Part shown: one piece after another, positions 1-5,012 of the stretch
Layout of the letters: every line of letters begins with the position of its first letter
How positions within the stretch are numbered: position 1 is the first letter of the stretch
DNA from: Alistipes sp. UBA928
GTDB taxonomy: Bacteria > Bacteroidota > Bacteroidia > Bacteroidales > Rikenellaceae
Length of the DNA: 7,872 nt
Direction of reading: 5' to 3'
Assembly (NCBI GenBank): GCA_002293665.1
Contig: DBDQ01000113.1
Span: 139 to 8,010 of the forward strand
Made by a program: the position numbers and the translations under genes
Notes under the pieces: generated by a model
Told to the model about the DNA's origin: nothing
Database searches by the model: none
The model's input: only the letters and a program-made list of their open reading frames with translations

Positions 1-1049
1 TGGACGAGTATCTGTTGGCGGGGTTCCTGAGGCAGCGGCCCGTGAGGCTCGTGCGGTGTGTGACGAACGACCTGTGGGTGCCGGACGACTGCGATTTTGT
101 GATCGAGGGGTGGGTGGATGTGAACGAGCCGCTGCGCACGGAGGGGCCTTTCGGCGATCACACGGGATTCTACTCGCTGGATGATTTGTATCCGGTTTTC
201 CATGTCGAGGCGATCACCCATCGGCGCGGCGCGGTTTATCCGGCCACCGTGGTGGGGGTGCCGCCGCAGGAGGATGCGTGGTTTGCCGCGGCTACCGAGA
301 AGATATTTTTGCCGCCCATTCGCTACGCTTTGCAGCCCGAAGTGCGCGATCTTTATATGCCTTCGGCGGGGTGTGCGCACAATCTTGCCATCGTGACGAT
401 GGAGAGTTCCTACGCCGGGCAAAGCGAGAAGGTTGCCTCGGCGCTTTGGGGGGCGGGGCAGATGATGTTCAACAAGGTGTTGATAGCTGCTCCGGCGGGG
501 TTTCCGATCCGCGATACGGAGGCGGTACTCGGGTTGTTGCGGGGGATCGACCCGGCGCGCGATCTTGTCTTTGGGCACGGGATTCTGGATGTGCTCGACC
601 ATGCGACTGCGACTCCGGGGATTGGGGGGAAACTTTTGATAGATGCCACGCAGAGTGCGGGAAGTTGGACTAAAGCCCCGGAAGATGGGACGGTTAAAAC
701 CGACGGCAATATTGAGTTTGTATTCGATGAGGCCGCGGATGGGTTGACGGATTATGAGCGGTTGTGGCTGGGGTTGGCGAATATTGATCCCGGGCGGGAT
801 GTCTCTTTTGACGGCGGGGTGGCAGTTGTGGATTGCAGAGCGAAAACAGCACGCAAAACGGCTCATGGTGAAAAAACAAATTCGCCGTGGCCGTTGCCAC
901 CGCGGCGGTGGCCCAATGTGGTGGTGATGGATGAGGCGACCGTTGCGCTTGTGGACAGGCGTTGGGCGGAGTATGGGCTCGGCGATCCCCTGCCCTCGCC
1001 TTCCGATCGTTATCGGAAACTTTTGCTCTCCGACGGTGCCGAAGCGTAA
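1..1049 (+). CDS. UbiD-family prenylated-FMN-dependent decarboxylase, C-terminal part (5' truncated)
   Basis: The reading frame is open from the window edge (first whole codon at 3, DEYLLAGFLR...), so the N-terminus lies outside; 348 codons are visible. UbiD enzymes decarboxylate aromatic or unsaturated acids in the cytoplasm using prenylated FMN made by UbiX, commonly in quinone synthesis. The diagnostic segment is NEPLRTEGPFGDHTGF: the two Glu codons at 126-128 and 141-143 have the five-residue spacing of the catalytic Glu pair of the Fdc/UbiD family. Other family blocks are the VVGVPPQEDAW segment, GGKLLIDAT near 625-650, ANIDPGRD near 778-800 and RRWPNVVVMDE near 903-935. The C-terminal region carries a 17-codon repeat-derived insertion (663-713) directly after the IDAT block, and the stretch before RRWPN also looks longer than usual. 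Long members in Bacteroidota are often annotated as menaquinone-biosynthesis decarboxylases. The family call is firm; the substrate is not. Confidence 0.93.
   Translation, partial: DEYLLAGFLRQRPVRLVRCVTNDLWVPDDCDFVIEGWVDVNEPLRTEGPFGDHTGFYSLDDLYPVFHVEAITHRRGAVYPATVVGVPPQEDAWFAAATEKIFLPPIRYALQPEVRDLYMPSAGCAHNLAIVTMESSYAGQSEKVASALWGAGQMMFNKVLIAAPAGFPIRDTEAVLGLLRGIDPARDLVFGHGILDVLDHATATPGIGGKLLIDATQSAGSWTKAPEDGTVKTDGNIEFVFDEAADGLTDYERLWLGLANIDPGRDVSFDGGVAVVDCRAKTARKTAHGEKTNSPWPLPPRRWPNVVVMDEATVALVDRRWAEYGLGDPLPSPSDRYRKLLLSDGAEA
663..713 (+). repeat. Composite palindromic repeat A+B, copy 1, inserted in frame in the ubiD-family gene
   Basis: Motif A (663-680, AGTTGGACTAAAGCCCCG) is followed after ten bases by the 3' 16 bases of motif B and CAATATT (691-713). 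The 23 bases 691-713 are identical to 1382-1404 and 2646-2668. The left end of the B palindrome is degenerate here (GGGA instead of CCGT). The block is exactly 17 codons and is read as SWTKAPEDGTVKTDGNI without a stop. It sits between two conserved UbiD blocks, in a place where relatives have a shorter linker (recalled from the family, not aligned here). Confidence 0.85.
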
Positions 1050-1056
1050 AAAGTGT

Positions 1057-1064
1057 TATCTTTG
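1057..1064 (+). promoter_or_regulatory. Bacteroidota -7 box (TATCTTTG) for the small RNA
   Basis: TATCTTTG fits TAnnTTTG exactly and lies 8 bases after the stop codon of the UbiD-family gene. Transcription would start about 5-7 bases beyond its last base, which is 1069-1071, the first bases of the RNA's closing stem. No convincing TTG-type -33 element is visible at the usual spacing. Confidence 0.7.
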
Positions 1065-1068
1065 CGGC

Positions 1069-1209
1069 GAGCACCTCAAGGCTTGTTTTAGCATATAATT
1101 TGAACCGTTGGATGACTACCCAACGAGGTTAGACCCTCGGTAGGGATAGTCGTCTGATGGTTCTGTGCATTGCAGCTTGAGGTGCTCAATGGCCGAGGGT
1201 CTTTTTTTT
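1069..1209 (+). ncRNA. Structured small RNA with 6S-like architecture
   Basis: Seen directly: GAGCACCTCAAG (1069-1080) pairs perfectly with CTTGAGGTGCTC (1176-1187), a 12-bp closing stem. Bases 1102-1121 pair with 1143-1163 (20 pairs including wobbles, one bulged A at 1146), and the helix continues with 1123/1141 and 1124-1128/1135-1139 around the loop TTAGAC. Between the two helices is an asymmetric bubble: 21 nt on the 5' side (AT-rich, 1081-1101) and about 12 nt on the 3' side, where CTG/CAG (1163-1175) can form a small hairpin. Closing stem, central bubble and apical stem-loop is the 6S (SsrS) plan, in which the bubble mimics an open promoter and sequesters RNA polymerase. The 5' bubble strand holds TATAATTTG, close to the phylum's own -7 element. 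The RNA has its own promoter box and ends in eight T's. At about 141 nt it is shorter than enterobacterial 6S; a 6S-Flavo-type RNA is the best guess. A leader regulating the gene at 1228 or an unnamed Bacteroidales RNA are alternatives. Confidence 0.65.
1193..1209 (+). terminator. U-tract terminator of the small RNA with long-range 5' arm
   Basis: CCGAGGGTC (1193-1201) runs straight into eight T's (1202-1209). No adequate local 5' arm exists. The only good partner is GACCCTCGG (1132-1140), a perfect 9-bp match 52 bases upstream inside the apical hairpin. Termination may therefore use a long-range or transient stem. It would end the RNA 18 bases before the ATG of the next gene. Confidence 0.6.
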
Positions 1210-1227
1210 ACACTCCGCTCGACCCGA

Positions 1228-2313
1228 ATGAAAAAAGAAGACCGCCGTTTTTCCGTGCGTGAGGCGCGGGCCGTTTTGTGGCTGCTGCCGGTGTTGGCGG
1301 TGGCGGGATGGTTGGTTCGGGAGGTGGTGCGGGCCGATAGTTGGGCTAAAGCCCGAGATGAGGGGGCGGCTTTTGATCCGTCGGTTAAAACCGACGGCAA
1401 TATTTTATCGACTGAGACGCGAAACGATCCGGGATTAGCAGACTGGATTGATTCGTCGACTTCGTCGCCTCGCAATGACGGGGCGGCTACCTTTTCGGGG
1501 GAGGAGGAAGGGAGCAATGCGCCGCAACTCTTTACTTTTGACCCCAACACCATTGAATACCATGATCTTGTGAGGCTCGGGTTCGAGAGGAACGAGGCGC
1601 TCGGCATTATTAAGTATCGAGAGCGGGGGAAGGTGTTCGAGATTCCCGAGGATTTTGCGGCTTGTTTTCAGGTCTCGGAGGCGATGTACCGGAGGTTGGA
1701 GCCCTGGATTCGCATCGGGGAGGAGTTTCGGTTGAAACGTTGGGCTGAAGCCCGGAGGGAAGAGGCTCGCGCGAGATCGTCATTGCGAGGTGACGAAGTC
1801 GACGAAGGAATCCTGAATCCGGAGAGTGGATTGCTTCGGGCCGAATCCGACGTCGGCGTTCCGATCCCTCGCAATGACGATGTGGGCGGGGTCTCGTTTT
1901 CCGGGTCGGAGAGGCCGCTCGTCGATCTCAACACCGCCGACAGCGCCGCGCTGATAGCAGTGAGCGGCATTGGGCCCGGCACCGTCGGGCGGATCATGGA
2001 GTACCGCGCGAGGTTGGGCGGGTTTGTCGACGTGAGCCAGCTTGCCGAGGTGCGCGGCGTCACCGAACAGAACTACGAACGGATGATAGAACAAATTTAT
2101 GTCGACCCCGCTGTAATTCAAAAAATTGATATTAACTTTGCACCCGCAAAATCTCTCGCCTCGCACCCATACATGAGGGCCGAGGCGCTGAGAAAGTTGC
2201 TCAAAGAGAGACAATTGAAAGGAGGTTGGCGCACGGTAGAGGAACTTGCCCAAGACGATATTTTTACTGCGGAAGAGCTTGCGAAGCTCGGCCCTTACCT
2301 TATTTTCAATTAA
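1228..2313 (+). CDS. Membrane-anchored helix-hairpin-helix (ComEA-like) protein with repeat-derived linkers
   Basis: The protein has 361 aa from ATG 1228 (MKKEDRRFSV). The frame is open further upstream to an ATG at 1165, but that lies inside the small RNA and before its T-tract, so 1228 is preferred. A hydrophobic segment at residues about 14-31 (AVLWLLPVLAVAGWL) is a likely membrane anchor. Three HhH-type units follow: residues 104-165 (FDPNTIEYHDLVRLGF... PEDFAACF), 232-292 (VDLNTADSAAL, SGIGPGTVGRI, YRARLGGFVDVSQL) and about 299-358 (IDINFAPAKSLASHPYM... GPYL). HhH units bind DNA non-specifically; ComEA proteins do so in DNA uptake. A similar one-TM, three-HhH layout is common in Bacteroidota, where its role is unclear. 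Two linkers, residues 38-84 and 171-218, are made of interspersed palindromic repeats read in frame without stops. They are charged and low in hydrophobic content, so probably disordered. Confidence 0.9.
   Translation: MKKEDRRFSVREARAVLWLLPVLAVAGWLVREVVRADSWAKARDEGAAFDPSVKTDGNILSTETRNDPGLADWIDSSTSSPRNDGAATFSGEEEGSNAPQLFTFDPNTIEYHDLVRLGFERNEALGIIKYRERGKVFEIPEDFAACFQVSEAMYRRLEPWIRIGEEFRLKRWAEARREEARARSSLRGDEVDEGILNPESGLLRAESDVGVPIPRNDDVGGVSFSGSERPLVDLNTADSAALIAVSGIGPGTVGRIMEYRARLGGFVDVSQLAEVRGVTEQNYERMIEQIYVDPAVIQKIDINFAPAKSLASHPYMRAEALRKLLKERQLKGGWRTVEELAQDDIFTAEELAKLGPYLIFN
1339..1404 (+). repeat. Composite palindromic repeat A+B, copy 2, in frame in the HhH gene
   Basis: Motif A (AGTTGGGCTAAAGCCCG, 1339-1355) contains the palindrome GGGCTAAAGCCC. 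Motif B (1378-1397) is a full CCGTCGGTTAAAACCGACGG with 9-bp arms and a two-base centre, followed by CAATATT (1398-1404). The block is 22 codons and is read SWAKA...SVKTDGNI, the same frame as copy 1. It follows the membrane segment directly. Confidence 0.9.
1445..1480 (-). repeat. Motif C repeat, single arm, in frame in the HhH gene
   Basis: The reverse complement of this 36-base stretch matches 1778-1813 at 33 of 36 positions (differences at positions 14, 30 and 31). It ends in CCTCGCAATGACG (1468-1480), the terminal repeat of motif C. The bases just upstream (about 1420-1444) may be further element sequence. It is read as part of WIDSSTSSPRND. Confidence 0.85.
1739..1754 (+). repeat. Motif A repeat, solo copy, in the HhH gene
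   Basis: GTTGGGCTGAAGCCCG differs from the copy at 1340-1355 by one base (A to G in the loop of the small palindrome). It is not followed by motif B; instead a full motif C begins 24 bases later. It is read RWAEAR, the same codon phase as the other two translated copies of A (SWTKA, SWAKA). Confidence 0.75.
1778..1879. repeat. Motif C palindromic element, complete copy, in frame in the HhH gene
   Basis: The element is bounded by perfect 13-bp inverted repeats, CGTCATTGCGAGG (1778-1790) and CCTCGCAATGACG (1867-1879). It is 102 bp long, exactly 34 codons, and open in the gene's frame (SSLRGDEVDEGI ... VPIPRND). Inner sequences also show inverted symmetry: GGAATCC near 1807-1813 faces GGATT near 1828-1832. 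It carries no coding capacity for a transposase, so it is a miniature repeat that would have to be mobilised in trans, if at all. Confidence 0.88.
2133..2140 (+). promoter_or_regulatory. Possible internal promoter (TAACTTTG) upstream of rpsU
   Basis: TAACTTTG matches TAnnTTTG and lies in an unusually AT-rich patch inside the end of the HhH gene, about 200 bases before the rpsU start. It would give rpsU a leader of roughly 190 nt. The same bases encode INFA, part of the third HhH unit, so the match could be coincidental. No -33 element is clear. Confidence 0.35.
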
Positions 2314-2338
2314 AAAACACTTAAAAAACGACAACAAA

Positions 2339-2533
2339 ATGATCATCATGCCGATAAAAGAGGGCGAAAACATCGAACGCGCTCTCAAGAAATTCAAAAG
2401 AAAATACGAACGCACCGGTGTGCTCAAAGAGCTACGCCGCCGTCAATACTTCTCGAAACCGTCGATCGACAAACGCAAAGCGATGCAGCATGCCGTCTAT
2501 GTGGAGGCTATGCACCGCAACGAAGACGAATAG
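2339..2533 (+). CDS. rpsU: 30S ribosomal protein S21
   Basis: This 64-aa basic protein (MIIMPIKEGENIERALKKFK ... PSIDKRKAMQHAVYVEAM) matches the Bacteroidota form of S21. Landmarks are the KEGENIERALKKFKRK helix, then TGVLKELRRRQYF and the second basic helix. S21 binds the 30S platform near the anti-Shine-Dalgarno end of 16S rRNA and aids initiation. ATG 2339 is chosen because the family begins MII(V/M)PxKEGENIE; upstream in-frame codons overlap the HhH gene's end. The 25-base gap to the HhH stop is A-rich without a Shine-Dalgarno sequence, as usual in this phylum. It may be cotranscribed with the HhH gene or use the internal box at 2133. A strong terminator follows. Confidence 0.97.
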   Translation: MIIMPIKEGENIERALKKFKRKYERTGVLKELRRRQYFSKPSIDKRKAMQHAVYVEAMHRNEDE

Positions 2534-2570
2534 GCCGGAGCCGGGCCGGAACGCCGGCAACATACAATGG

Positions 2571-2601
2571 AGCCATCTCTTGATAAAGGGGTGGCTTTTT
2601 T
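2571..2601 (+). terminator. Rho-independent terminator after rpsU
   Basis: GCCATCTCTT (2572-2581) pairs with the 3' arm 2586-2595 (AAGGGGTGGC) as ten continuous pairs with three G-U wobbles, loop GATA, followed by six T's (2596-2601). Between the rpsU stop and this hairpin lies a GC-rich stretch (2533-2558) rich in GCCGG/CCGGC that can also fold. Confidence 0.88.
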
Positions 2602-2610
2602 ATTTAACCA

Positions 2611-2668
2611 GGTTGGATTCCCGGAGGAAATCTGCCGTAGACCGTCGGTTAAAACCGACGGCAATATT
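2611..2668 (+). repeat. Composite palindromic repeat A'+B, copy 3, intergenic
   Basis: Motif B is complete at 2642-2661 (CCGTCGGTTAAAACCGACGG) with CAATATT at 2662-2668, identical over 23 bases to the two genic copies. Upstream, GTTGGATTCCCGGAGG (2612-2627) looks like a decayed motif A missing its centre (compare GTTGGGCTGAAGCCCGGAGG at 1739-1758). This copy lies ten bases beyond the rpsU terminator and is not in a credible gene. Confidence 0.8.
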
Positions 2669-2749
2669 AAGTTTGACGTAAAAACTATCTCACCCCCTTT
2701 TTTTTCCGTTTGGGCGGGCGGAGCGGCGGGGTTTCGCAACTTATTTTCG
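2669..2749. other. Intergenic stretch with T-tract and G-rich tract
   Basis: This stretch holds CCCCC followed by eight T's (2693-2705) and a G-rich run (GGGCGGGCGGAGCGGCGGGG, 2712-2731) ahead of the kinase promoter box. I see no gene, tRNA or clear hairpin here. A two-tetrad quadruplex on the + strand is conceivable. Confidence 0.4.
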
Positions 2750-2757
2750 TATATTTG
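2750..2757 (+). promoter_or_regulatory. Bacteroidota -7 box (TATATTTG) for the kinase-regulator operon
   Basis: TATATTTG is an exact TAnnTTTG match and lies 26 bases before ATG 2784. Transcription from about 2763-2765 gives a leader of around 20 nt, or about 11 nt for the alternative GTG start at 2775. A clear -33 box is not seen. Confidence 0.7.
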
Positions 2758-2783
2758 TGTGGATAGTCTGACCTGTGAAATGG

Positions 2784-4235
2784 ATGGGGTTCCCGAAGAA
2801 AAATAACACACTGATAATCAACGCACTGCTGGCTGTGGTGGTGTGTTTGGTCATTAATTTCTCATACCTGCTCGCAGTTCGCGAACAGGACAGGCGCGAG
2901 TACGAGGCCACACAGTGGCTGCGAGAGATAGAAAGCATGCCCTCGAAAACGGGTGTGCTGCGTGTACACAAAGACGGATATGGATATGTTTTGGTCGACG
3001 TTCCGCGGCCGGCCGTCATCGACTCCCTCGCGGACTCACTCACCGTTGCTCCAAATGCCGACACACTTGCCGACACACTCGCCGTGCCCCCTCCCATCTA
3101 CGACAGCATCCACGTTGGGGCGAGAGACGTGGGCCGCCTGTCACTCGATGACGGCGACACGCTCAGAGTGGTGGTGGGCGGAGCGCGCAGACCCGGCGCA
3201 AATCCAGTGATGATAAGGGTACTCGAGGTAAACGGCGGGAGATTCGACTACGGAGAGCGGTTCGACCATCCGAGCGAGAGCAGGGAGATGGTGTTGCAGA
3301 TCGCTTTCTATCTGCTGTTCTCTTTCGTACTGCTCACCGTTATGACGACCGGAGCCGCGCGAAACGCCTCAATCAGGTTCTACCTCACGCGCGCCGCCTA
3401 CTGCATACTCATAGCCGTGGTGCTGTGGTTTCTCATGCCTGTGGAGCAGCCCCGATCGGATACCATAAGCATAATGGCCGTGATCCTCAAAGAGGGATTT
3501 TTTCCGGTCGACATAATGATAATCATGATCATGAAGTGTTCGTTCGCGCTCGCCTTCGCGCTGCTCTACGGACGCACCTATCAACTTATATGGCAACGCG
3601 AGGGGATCATGCTCGAAAATGAGCGCCTCAAGAGCGAGAATCTGCGCAGCAGGTATAACACCCTCGTGGGGCAGATCAACCCCCACTTTCTGTTCAACTC
3701 GCTCAACTCGCTCTCAGCGCTCGTGCGCGAGGGCAAGGAGGAGGACGCGGTGAGTTACATCGACAGGCTGAGCGATACGTTCCGCTACACGATCCGCAAC
3801 GAGGCCGACACAACCACCACCCTCGGCGAGGAGTTGGAGTTCGTGTCGGCATACAAGTATCTGTTGGAGGTGCGCTACGCAGAGAAGCTCTTTATCGACA
3901 TTGAGGTCGAGCCCGAAAAGCTGGGGTGGAGGCTGCCCACGTTCTCGATCCAGCCGCTTATCGAGAATGCCGTCAAGCACAACGTCATTACGCGCGCCCG
4001 GCCGCTCCACATCTCGATCCGCACCGAAGGTAACCGCCTCGTGGTGTCGAATCCCATAAACCCTAAGATAGACCCCGAGAACGGCACCGGAATAGGGCTG
4101 GCAAACCTCGACAACAGGTGGCTGCTGCTCACCGGACAGGGCATCGAGGTGAGAAACGACGGTAAAACATTCTCGGTGGCGCTGCCATTCTGCGGCCACG
4201 GCCACGGTGACTTTACAGATGCCGACCTGTCATGA
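2784..4235 (+). CDS. LytS-type sensor histidine kinase with four TM segments and an OB-like extracytoplasmic domain
   Basis: The protein has 483 aa from ATG 2784; an in-frame GTG at 2775 would add three residues. TM1 is at residues about 9-31, followed by a loop of about 137 residues, TM2 at 169-190, TM3 at 201-219 and TM4 at 241-262; positive charges place the first loop outside and the kinase inside. A helical linker (QREGIMLENERLKSENLRSR) leads to the His_kinase module: phospho-acceptor His301 in GQINPHFLFNSLNSL, N-box SIQPLIENAVKH (Asn395) and glycine box GTGIGLANL (434-442). This is the LytS/YehU type, which autophosphorylates and passes phosphate to a LytTR regulator. The outer loop (57-165) resembles the Rho OB domain: GVLRVHKDGYGYVL, a linker with a doubled DSLADSL/DTLADTL motif, then YDSIHVGARDVGRLSLDDGD and IRVLEVNG. 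The stop overlaps the regulator's start. The signal sensed is unknown. Confidence 0.95.
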   Translation: MGFPKKNNTLIINALLAVVVCLVINFSYLLAVREQDRREYEATQWLREIESMPSKTGVLRVHKDGYGYVLVDVPRPAVIDSLADSLTVAPNADTLADTLAVPPPIYDSIHVGARDVGRLSLDDGDTLRVVVGGARRPGANPVMIRVLEVNGGRFDYGERFDHPSESREMVLQIAFYLLFSFVLLTVMTTGAARNASIRFYLTRAAYCILIAVVLWFLMPVEQPRSDTISIMAVILKEGFFPVDIMIIMIMKCSFALAFALLYGRTYQLIWQREGIMLENERLKSENLRSRYNTLVGQINPHFLFNSLNSLSALVREGKEEDAVSYIDRLSDTFRYTIRNEADTTTTLGEELEFVSAYKYLLEVRYAEKLFIDIEVEPEKLGWRLPTFSIQPLIENAVKHNVITRARPLHISIRTEGNRLVVSNPINPKIDPENGTGIGLANLDNRWLLLTGQGIEVRNDGKTFSVALPFCGHGHGDFTDADLS

Positions 4236-4984
4236 AAGTATTGATAATAGAGGACGAAACCGCCGCCGCGCGCAATCTTGTGGCGATAATCGGGAAGGTG
4301 ATCCCCGAGGCGCAGGTGGTGGCGATGCTCGAGAGCGTCGAGGAGAGTGTGGAGTGGTTCGGCACCCATCCGTGCCCCGATCTGATGTTGGTGGACATAC
4401 ATCTGGCCGACGGAGAATCGTTCCGCATATTCGAGCGGGTCGACGTGGCGTGCCCCGTGATCTTCACCACGGCTTACGACAGGTACGCGCTCGAGGCGTT
4501 TCGCGTCAACAGCATAGACTATCTGCTCAAACCCATCAAGGAGGAGGAGGTGAGGCGCGCAATGGAGAAGCTACGGCGCCTGTCGCGCAGTGAGATCGCC
4601 GCACGTAAACAGGGTATCGCCGAGGCGGCCAGGGCGCGCGACGAACAGAAGATGTTCCTGATCCCTATGCGCGACAAGATCATACCGCTGCGGGTGGCCG
4701 ACGTGGCTTTTTTCCACACCGTCGACGAGAAGGTGCGCGCAACCGACCACTCGGGAGTGTCGTACCCCATGGATCGCAGTCTGGAGAGGTTGACGAAAAT
4801 CCTGTCGGAGGGCGATTTTTTTCGCGCCAACCGGCAGTTCATCGTTGCGCGCGAGGCGATCGCCGACATCAACGTGTGGTTCGGTAACCGGCTGTCACTC
4901 AACCTCAAAGTAAAAACCCCGGAACGCATAGTCATCAGCAAAGACCGAGTGCCGGAGTTTAAGCGCTGGTTCATGGAGGGTTGA
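4232..4984 (+). CDS. LytTR-family response regulator
   Basis: The protein has 250 aa. The receiver domain is at residues 1-115: acidic pair Glu7-Asp8 (VLIIEDE), phospho-acceptor Asp55 in LMLVDIHLADG, Thr79/Thr80, and Lys100 in YLLKPIKEEE. After a charged helical linker (116-140) comes a LytTR DNA-binding domain at 141-250: FLIPMRDKIIPLRVADVAFF, FFRANRQFIV and the C-terminal VPEFKRWF. LytTR regulators bind promoter DNA through this beta-fold and activate or repress genes once phosphorylated. ATG 4232 overlaps the kinase stop as ATGA, so translation is probably coupled and the kinase is its partner. The intact Asp and Lys indicate ordinary phospho-control. The target is unknown; the nearest candidate is the outer-membrane protein gene 97 bases downstream. 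Confidence 0.95.
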   Translation: MKVLIIEDETAAARNLVAIIGKVIPEAQVVAMLESVEESVEWFGTHPCPDLMLVDIHLADGESFRIFERVDVACPVIFTTAYDRYALEAFRVNSIDYLLKPIKEEEVRRAMEKLRRLSRSEIAARKQGIAEAARARDEQKMFLIPMRDKIIPLRVADVAFFHTVDEKVRATDHSGVSYPMDRSLERLTKILSEGDFFRANRQFIVAREAIADINVWFGNRLSLNLKVKTPERIVISKDRVPEFKRWFMEG

Positions 4985-5012
4985 CAGGCGCGTTTTGCCG
5001 TTTCACCCGACT

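Noticed and set aside
15..17. TTG as the start codon of the UbiD-family gene
   Set aside because: The frame is open to the window edge with conserved residues (DEYLLAG) before it, so the gene simply starts outside the window.
1154..1160. CTGATGG resembling a hammerhead ribozyme core
   Set aside because: The CUGANGA and GAAA core elements are not both present, and these bases are paired in the long apical hairpin.
1069..1209. Known riboswitch, SRP RNA or tmRNA
   Set aside because: I found none of the hallmarks: no GGAA-type SRP tetraloop motif, no TPP, cobalamin or SAM core motifs, no tag reading frame.
1165..1227. Upstream ATG extension of the HhH gene
   Set aside because: It would place 21 codons across the small RNA's closing stem and U-tract. 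The ATG at 1228 starts a typical positively charged N-terminus before the TM segment.
1339..1879. CRISPR array
   Set aside because: The repeats are of three different kinds, in mixed orientation, with irregular spacing and continuous translation; there are no uniform spacers.
2712..2731. G-quadruplex regulating the kinase promoter
   Set aside because: Only three runs have three or more G's, so at best a two-tetrad structure. Such runs are common in GC-rich DNA, and it is kept only as a description of the intergenic stretch.
2567..2806. Small + strand frame (79 codons) after rpsU
   Set aside because: It begins on the rpsU terminator hairpin, runs through the B repeat and the kinase promoter, and has no protein-like features.
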